Below are positions 58,551 to 64,000 of a stretch of 64,000 nucleotides of DNA, piece after piece. Location: positions 4,803,001 to 4,867,000 of the forward strand of contig OW028577.1 in the NCBI GenBank assembly GCA_932294295.1, in the 5' to 3' direction. Every line of letters starts with the position of its first letter. Within the stretch, counting starts at the first letter, position 1. The position numbers and the translations under genes are program-made. The DNA is from Alitta virens. Taxonomy: Eukaryota; Annelida; Polychaeta; Phyllodocida; Nereididae. A model generated the notes under the pieces. That model searched no databases. It had not been told where the DNA came from and saw only the letters and a list, made by a program, of their open reading frames with translations.

Positions 58551-60080
58551 GACCCTCGTACACGTATGACATTGAAGGCGCTCTATGACAGAACTTTAGA
58601 ACGTCTCGCTGAGATCGAACAACTAGGTTACAAGATTATCTCAATTTGGGAATGTCACTATGATAAACTCCTTGGAACTAATTCGCTCATGAGACAATTT
58701 ATTAACACGTGCGATACTGTAAAACCTTTGCAAATCCGCGACAGTTTTACAGGAGGGAGGGTTGAACCCACAACTCTATATTATGAGATACAGGTTGGCG
58801 AGAGGATACGTTATTATGACGTAACTAGTTTATATCCTTATATCACGATGTGTGGCGTTTATCCTACGTGTCACGCTACAGTGCTTAAGGACCCAGCTAC
58901 TTTTGATTACACACTACAATCCTATTATGGTCTAGCTCAGGTACGAATCCTACCACCGCGAGGTTTAAACATACCTGTTCTACCCGTTCGATGTAAAGGT
59001 AAACTGAAGTTTCCTTTATGCGGTACATGCTCATCACGTGAAACACAGGCTGTATGTACATGCAATGATGTTGAAAGAGCTCTTTTTGGTACATGGACAA
59101 CACCAGAGTTAAAAGAGGCTATTAAACAGGGTTACATACTAGTGAAGATATATGAAGTATATCATTTTCCTACCACTACACAGGATGACGTTTTTGGTAG
59201 TATTTTCACAGACTATGTTAAAATGTTTCTTAAACAGAAGCAACAGGCTTCAGGTTATCCTCAATGGGTGACTACCGATACCGATAAATATCATTACATT
59301 GCGTATTACAATAAGGAACAAGGTATCATGCTTGATAAAGATTCCATTGCACACAATCCGTCTTTAAGGACAATCTGTAAATTGTTTCTCAACAGTGTGT
59401 GGGGGAAATTTGTTCAACGACAAAACTTACCTAAATCTATTTACATGAAGTCTATTACAGAATACAGGCAAATGAAGAATGATCCAACAAAGTGTATAAT
59501 GAATTTTCATTTAATCTCTGAGGATTATGTCGTGGTAGATGTTACAAATACTGAGACCTTTGAAGAGGAATCAACGTTTACCAATGAGATTATTGGTATA
59601 TTTACCACATCATTGGCTCGTCTACATTTATTGCAAGTATTAAATAAAACAGGGCGCAACACTTTATATTATGACACAGACTCGGTCATATTTGTTGAAC
59701 GCAATGGTGAAGCAGTTGTTGAGACAGGCGACTTGTTAGGAGACTTAACAGATGAATTACAATCAGGTACTTACATAAAAACGTTTTTATCAACAGGACC
59801 TAAGAGCTACTCCTACAAGTTAAACACTGATGTTATTGTACGGAAAATCAAAGGAATTACGTTTAACTACACCAATGACACAATTATAGATTTTGAATGT
59901 ATGAAACAGATAGTATTTGGTCAGATGACATCACTTAGGCTTCCACCGAACAATCAAATATCCCGTGTTAAACACAGAGGTATAGTGTACAATAGATCTG
60001 TTAGTAAAGTATTCAGAAAAGTTTTTGACAAACGAGTTATAGGTAGAGACACATACAACACCTTACCTTACGGTTACTGA
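58551..60080 (+). CDS. Protein-primed DNA polymerase, polymerase part
   Basis: Continues in frame directly after the TGA; first ATG at 58,566 (504 residues to TAA-type end TGA at 60,078). Counting from that ATG: GG linker motif FTGGRVEP (61-68), motif A DVTSLYPY (85-92), motif B KLFLNSVWGKF (272-282), motif C YYDTDS (368-373) and TGPKSYSY (410-417). These are the full catalytic set of the protein-primed (DNA_pol_B_2) group, used by Polintons, adenoviruses and relatives to copy linear DNA from a terminal protein. No lesion is seen within this part. The intact open frame across 500 codons suggests recent activity or selection, in contrast to the broken LINE and integrase genes nearby. Confidence 0.92.
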   Translation, partial: DPRTRMTLKALYDRTLERLAEIEQLGYKIISIWECHYDKLLGTNSLMRQFINTCDTVKPLQIRDSFTGGRVEPTTLYYEIQVGERIRYYDVTSLYPYITMCGVYPTCHATVLKDPATFDYTLQSYYGLAQVRILPPRGLNIPVLPVRCKGKLKFPLCGTCSSRETQAVCTCNDVERALFGTWTTPELKEAIKQGYILVKIYEVYHFPTTTQDDVFGSIFTDYVKMFLKQKQQASGYPQWVTTDTDKYHYIAYYNKEQGIMLDKDSIAHNPSLRTICKLFLNSVWGKFVQRQNLPKSIYMKSITEYRQMKNDPTKCIMNFHLISEDYVVVDVTNTETFEEESTFTNEIIGIFTTSLARLHLLQVLNKTGRNTLYYDTDSVIFVERNGEAVVETGDLLGDLTDELQSGTYIKTFLSTGPKSYSYKLNTDVIVRKIKGITFNYTNDTIIDFECMKQIVFGQMTSLRLPPNNQISRVKHRGIVYNRSVSKVFRKVFDKRVIGRDTYNTLPYGY

Positions 60081-60117
60081 TATGTACGTACACAACTAGC
60101 AGTTAAAATTAACACCT

Positions 60118-60123
60118 AATAAA
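60118..60123 (+). terminator. Polyadenylation signal of the polymerase gene
   Basis: AATAAA 38 bases after the stop codon, giving a very short 3' UTR. Confidence 0.65.
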
Positions 60124-61030
60124 TATTATCTATGATGTACAGCAAAGTTCTATATTATGATCTTTAAAACCAGTTGTTGCAATGTTCTATATGTTAACCT
60201 TAGACACGTGACCGCTACTAAAGGTATTATATTGCATGGATCGTTTTGGTACATACACATATACAGCATTGACTGATGGGTCATACCTTCAAACGGTTTC
60301 TACCAATTTAACGTTTATGAGTTGCCTGAATGCTATTGTTATACGTTATCTAAATCACACAACATCACATCTATATTAATGTAAACACTGGCAAAATGGA
60401 TGGTTGTAATGTCTCATCACATATATTGTTACACAAAATACATTGTTGTCTGTCTGTCTGTCCATTATTACTAAGCACTACCGGTATATTCATATAGCTA
60501 TATGTTCCTATATGTTAGCACGTATTACTTGATGAATAATTGTACTGGTTAATATTAGTACATTACACTCGCTGCTGGCCTCATTAAGTGTATTTGTTAC
60601 ACACGCGCATATAACAAGTTTTTGACGATAATATATCTATGTAGTCTGACGAATATTGCTATGTGCTATATATTTTGACATACGTATAACAATGCACTCG
60701 CCCATTGTCTCATTACATGTATTGTTACACATAGTATATAATAAAGTATATTTGATCATAATGTATATGTAGTCTGCCTATTATTGTTATATACCAGCAT
60801 TGTTGGTATATACGCTAACCCTCTCTTATATTCCAATGGATTCAGCGCTATACGCACACAATTATAATACAGTGTAGTCCCTCAATTACTAGTCTAATAT
60901 GCGATTGGTAAAATATTATTAACAATAATCCTTCATGATATACCATGATAGACAGCTAGACTATTGTTTCACACACAATGGTCTATTGTAGTACTGTTTA
61001 AACAGTTTAACATCTCAGTGTTTATAACAG
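60124..61030. other. Intergenic region with diverged tandem segments
   Basis: No coding frame. Segments at about 60,400-60,460, 60,565-60,660 and 60,692-60,790 share CTCATTA..TGTATTGTTACACA and TATGTAGTCTG blocks, pointing to an old repeat of about 130 bases. GTCT repeats at 60,446-60,462. Confidence 0.5.
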
Positions 61031-61037
61031 CCCCATA

Positions 61038-61152
61038 TTACCTAAGTGGTTGACACCACCCTGCTAATTACCTAATATGTTTGACACCATGTTTAAAGAA
61101 TCTTAAGGGGGTGCTAATTACATAATAAAATCGCAGAGGGTAATTACATAAT
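61038..61152 (+). promoter_or_regulatory. Repeated motifs upstream of the membrane protein gene
   Basis: TTACCTAA(G/T)..GGTTGACACCA-like blocks occur at 61,038 and 61,068, and TAATTACATAAT at 61,115 and 61,141, 60-170 bases before the ATG. Homeodomain-type TAATTA cores suggest, but do not prove, a promoter. Confidence 0.35.
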
Positions 61153-61209
61153 GAACCCTTACAATTTGGAAGTTCTATTCACTCTGTTCTGAACAGCCCG
61201 AGGAGAAAC

Positions 61210-62906
61210 ATGGAAAACTTGCTCAGATCACCTTTCTACCTTCTCACAGTAATAACGTTAATATTGGGTGCCAACGGATATCGCTACATATGTGCGAACC
61301 GCTTATGTTTGTGCAAAGTTGTGGATGATGGTCGCCGTATTAGAGCAGATTGTACTACAACGCCATCGCTGGATCATGTGCCAACAGAGGAATTCTCGTC
61401 TATGGAATACAGCCTGCTGTCTTTCATAGACATGACTGGGACCCGTTATTGCAATTTACACACACCGCCTACCCATGACGTATCGGCACAGGTTGTCTGC
61501 ACGCGCACAGTTATCAAGGAGATGCAGAACCCTGGACTTGGAACCCACAACCTCGGTTACCGTAATAGAGTGGTTAGCAATTCTAACACATTAGAGATCG
61601 TTATACCTACAGTCGCCGTGGTTTTGTTAATAGCTATATTAACTTGTGTCGGTGTTTGGATTTACAAGGTATGTCATTGTTGTATATATAGTTTGGTACT
61701 TATATACATTCTTAACAACATTATATAGTAGTAGTAGTAGTAGTAGTATGATATTTATTACGATTATCCGTTCTTAACATTATATACAGTCTATGATGCG
61801 TGTTATTCTATTGCTAAAGGACATGATAATATACAACTTCATTGTTACAGCTGTAAGTATATGACCACGCTTTCATGATTGTGCATTATATACATATCTG
61901 TCAACCTGTACGATTTGGTTATTCTACCGTTAAAGTTTCTAGTAATATGCATTCATTGTTGCTGTAATAACAGTACTGTTTATCTATCCTACAGAGAGAC
62001 CCCGCAGCTGGTACAGCAGTACTGACAGGCGTCGTTAGCATGGCACGTCACACTCTCACAGGAGGGCGCAACAGGCTGCGTCGGAATAGCGCAACATCAG
62101 ATAGCAGCAGGTATACATTTATAATATTATTCATACCATTTGTGAGCCTGTTGCATGTATACAGCATACCCGTTGTATATCATACCATAGATGAGCTACA
62201 TTCATACCATATATTACGATCTATACGGATAATAACAAATATGTGCCATAGATGAGCTACACTCATACCATATATTGCGATCTATATACGGATAATAGCA
62301 GGTATGTAATGTACTATTATGACCACTGTATGCTATGGACGAGTTTACTGTATGTATTCCATCTACATGTGTGCAGTAGGTCAGTTGTATATTCACACCA
62401 CAGAGGAGCTACATTCATGCTATATTACTATCTATACGGATAATAGCAGGTATATATATATATATATATATATAGTGTAATATTGACGATTTTACTGTAT
62501 GTATTCTAGCTACATGTATATAGAGACAGATAAACGACAACGAACTACTGCGCGTATTCTATACAGCATTACTTTCAGTACAGATAACAGCAGCTAAACA
62601 ATGTATGCGTTGTCGCTCTATTTATACGATGTTCACTCTTGTTGTAGTTCATGCGACGACTCGGCCCATGTTGATAGTGCAGTTACCGAACTACTATGTA
62701 CCCCCGATGTTCATCAACGTGCCCCCACCACTCATGATGCCACTGCTTGCAGTTCGAACACCACACCTCTTACAAGTCAAACGCCTGCTGGATCCGCCAC
62801 TGATGTTAAGGTCAAGCTGACCTATGCTGACACCAAGAATGACGGATCACCCCAGTCGTACAGAGCTAAGTTGCGAGGGTATGCTGGCCAGGGTACACCT
62901 GTGTAG
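61210..62906 (+). CDS. Unrecognised single-pass membrane protein (3 exons)
   Basis: Exons 61210-61668, 61995-62110 and 62648-62906 join in phase to 277 residues. Residues 1-23 form a signal peptide (LLTVITLILGANG). The outside part of about 105 residues has clustered cysteines (CANRLCLC) recalling a leucine-rich-repeat cap, but no repeats follow. IVIPTVAVVLLIAILTCVGV is a clear membrane helix near residues 133-152. The inside part is basic (GGRNRLRRNS), then serine/threonine-rich, ending SYRAKLRGYAGQGTPV. I do not recognise the family. Support comes from exact phase agreement, signal peptide and helix. The exon 3 acceptor (TTGTAG before 62,648) was chosen because it alone keeps the long frame; a CAG acceptor at 62,589 would give an early stop. 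No gene partner is evident. Confidence 0.65.
61727..61748. repeat. TAG microsatellite in intron 1
   Basis: Seven TAG units inside the first intron of the membrane protein gene. Confidence 0.95.
62184..62452. repeat. Three diverged copies of a 57-bp segment carrying splice-donor-like ends
   Basis: Copies at 62,184-62,240, 62,246-62,303 and 62,399-62,452 contain GATGAGCTACATTCATAC and CTATACGGATAATARCA. Two end GATAATAGCAGGTAT, like the true exon 2 end GATAGCAGCAG|GTAT. They lie in the second intron. Confidence 0.8.
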
Positions 62907-62944
62907 GTATACAATAACCTCAAAGTATCTACTGTACATGATAG

Positions 62945-63230
62945 CTTGTAATCAGCCTGATTATTATGAGATACTATTGTACGAACATGAGGCAATGTTA
63001 TACTGTAACAGTAGCAGTAGTAGTTCGCCTATAGCATAGTATTATATGTACATGTGATAATATTAACTGTTATAGTAAGGTCATCTCTCTGACCGATATG
63101 TATATATAAATAATGACTTGTAATCAACTTGATTATGATGAGATACTATATATATTAACATCCTCAGACTGATAATGTTATATTGTAACAGTAGTAGTTT
63201 CACCTATTGTATTATATGTTAGCGTCTCTG
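62945..63230. repeat. 172-bp tandem duplication, diverged
   Basis: CTTGTAATCAGCCTGATTAT at 62,945 and CTTGTAATCAACTTGATTAT at 63,117 begin two copies; both go on to GAGATACTAT and GTAACAGTAG. Confidence 0.85.
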
Positions 63231-63873
63231 ATACACATGTAATGTCCTCTTCAGCAGGTATGTTTGTCATTGTACACTTTTAGAGCTTAATTAGTAACGT
63301 TATATTACAACTGTTGCAGCAGTAACAGTGAGAAACTGTCTTATTAATTTGCATCTGTAGTAATGATAGCTGGTAAATATATGCGCGCACAGTTGTGCTT
63401 GAAGAACTGTTATTAAACATATATTATTTCGCGACTGCAGTAATGATTACCTGGTAACTTCATATATGCATACATTACAACTGTAGTACAGTTAAGAGCC
63501 TATTAATATGTAACATTGTTACACATCGTGCTTAAAGAACAGTATTATTAATGTATATATTGTAACCGTGGTACGCTATATTATTAATTGTTAACCTTAA
63601 TATGCAACTGTTGCACAGTGGTGCTCTGTTAAACGGTTATATCATGAATGTATGAGATGAACAAACAACTGTGTGTGTGTGTGCGTAATCTTTATTATGC
63701 AGTCTCAATTGTTAATGTAACATGTAGTAGTTGACGATGTATTAAACATAATAATGAACAGTCATGTGTTATCGTAAATTCTTGCGTATATAATAATAAT
63801 AGTTTACTTAATGGGTAACATTATGAATGAGGGGGGTAGCCGTTTTGTAGTTATCTGTCATTACAGTTTATAA
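63231..63873. other. A+T-rich region with diverged repeats
   Basis: ACAACTGTWGYAG, GTGCTTGAAGAACTGTTATTA and GCTTAAAGAACAGTATTATT recur, suggesting an old repeat of about 110 bases. No coding frame. Confidence 0.4.
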
Positions 63874-64000
63874 CTATATGTAGCAAAAGTAAGGTGTTAG
63901 AAGAGCCATTTCTGGCACAGCATGTTCAATATGTTCTAACAACGTATTAATAGTCTGTAAATCCTCAGACGTTAAGAACACCTGTTCTTCCTTCGTAGTA
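63874..64000 (-). CDS. Possible C-terminal end of a minus-strand gene at the window edge
   Basis: On the minus strand 42 codons are open from the edge to a TAG at 63,874-63,876. The residues (EDLQTINTLLEHIEHAV) look like an amphipathic helix rather than random A+T-rich translation. No family is recognised, and the short length makes chance possible. Confidence 0.35.
   Translation of the reverse strand, partial: TTKEEQVFLTSEDLQTINTLLEHIEHAVPEMALLTPYFCYI

Overview
The window is nuclear DNA from an animal, most likely a marine invertebrate and perhaps a deuterostome; the species cannot be named from the sequence. The reasons are spliceosomal introns with clean GT..AG borders throughout, animal gene families (GEN1, ARIH1, an eIF2-alpha-kinase-like kinase, a PAN-kringle secreted protein), A+T-rich introns of about 0.1-2 kb, tRNA-derived SINEs, a LINE, and many inverted-repeat DNA transposons. 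Gene models were assembled by hand from open frames, splice signals and phase agreement. Promoters and UTR ends are weaker calls.

Layout: 1-5870 holds the 3' two thirds of GEN1 (+ strand; 11 coding exons from the XPG-I nuclease domain to the stop), with two copies of one short inverted-repeat transposon and a SINE in its introns. 6730-19190 holds a complete 15-exon ARIH1 (+), an RBR ubiquitin ligase, with a CRE just upstream. 20690-27270 holds a 9-coding-exon kinase of the eIF2-alpha-kinase type (-), with a CpG-rich promoter. 27.3-35.8 kb has no recognisable gene but contains a 600-bp foldback element, minisatellites and a striking array of hairpin repeats at 31.2-31.8 kb. 35.8-39.06 kb encodes a small secreted PAN plus kringle protein (-). 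39.6-44.9 kb is a decayed LINE (-) split by a nested insertion. 45,428-51,273 is a 5.8-kb terminal-inverted-repeat element carrying a broken integrase-core (DDE) gene. 51.9-55.3 kb is repeat-rich, with a nearly perfect 240-bp palindrome and a second LINE fragment.

55.3-64 kb looks different, with compact genes and short introns. It holds a protein-primed family-B DNA polymerase gene of Polinton/Maverick type with its own TATA box, one short spliceosomal intron, an added cysteine-rich insert in the exonuclease domain, and a nearby polyadenylation signal. Its frame is broken once by a one-base shift (about 57,100) and once by an in-frame TGA (58,548-58,550). Downstream lie an unrecognised three-exon single-pass membrane protein gene and the edge of a possible minus-strand gene. 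No Polinton integrase, packaging ATPase, capsid protein or protease is visible in the window.

The best candidates for something undescribed are the solitary intron-bearing polymerase locus, the 5.8-kb integrase-type transposon, and the hairpin array whose stems vary in a compensatory way. The host genes are cellular (Holliday-junction resolution, ubiquitin transfer, stress kinase signalling) and show no shared pathway, so their proximity looks like ordinary gene order.
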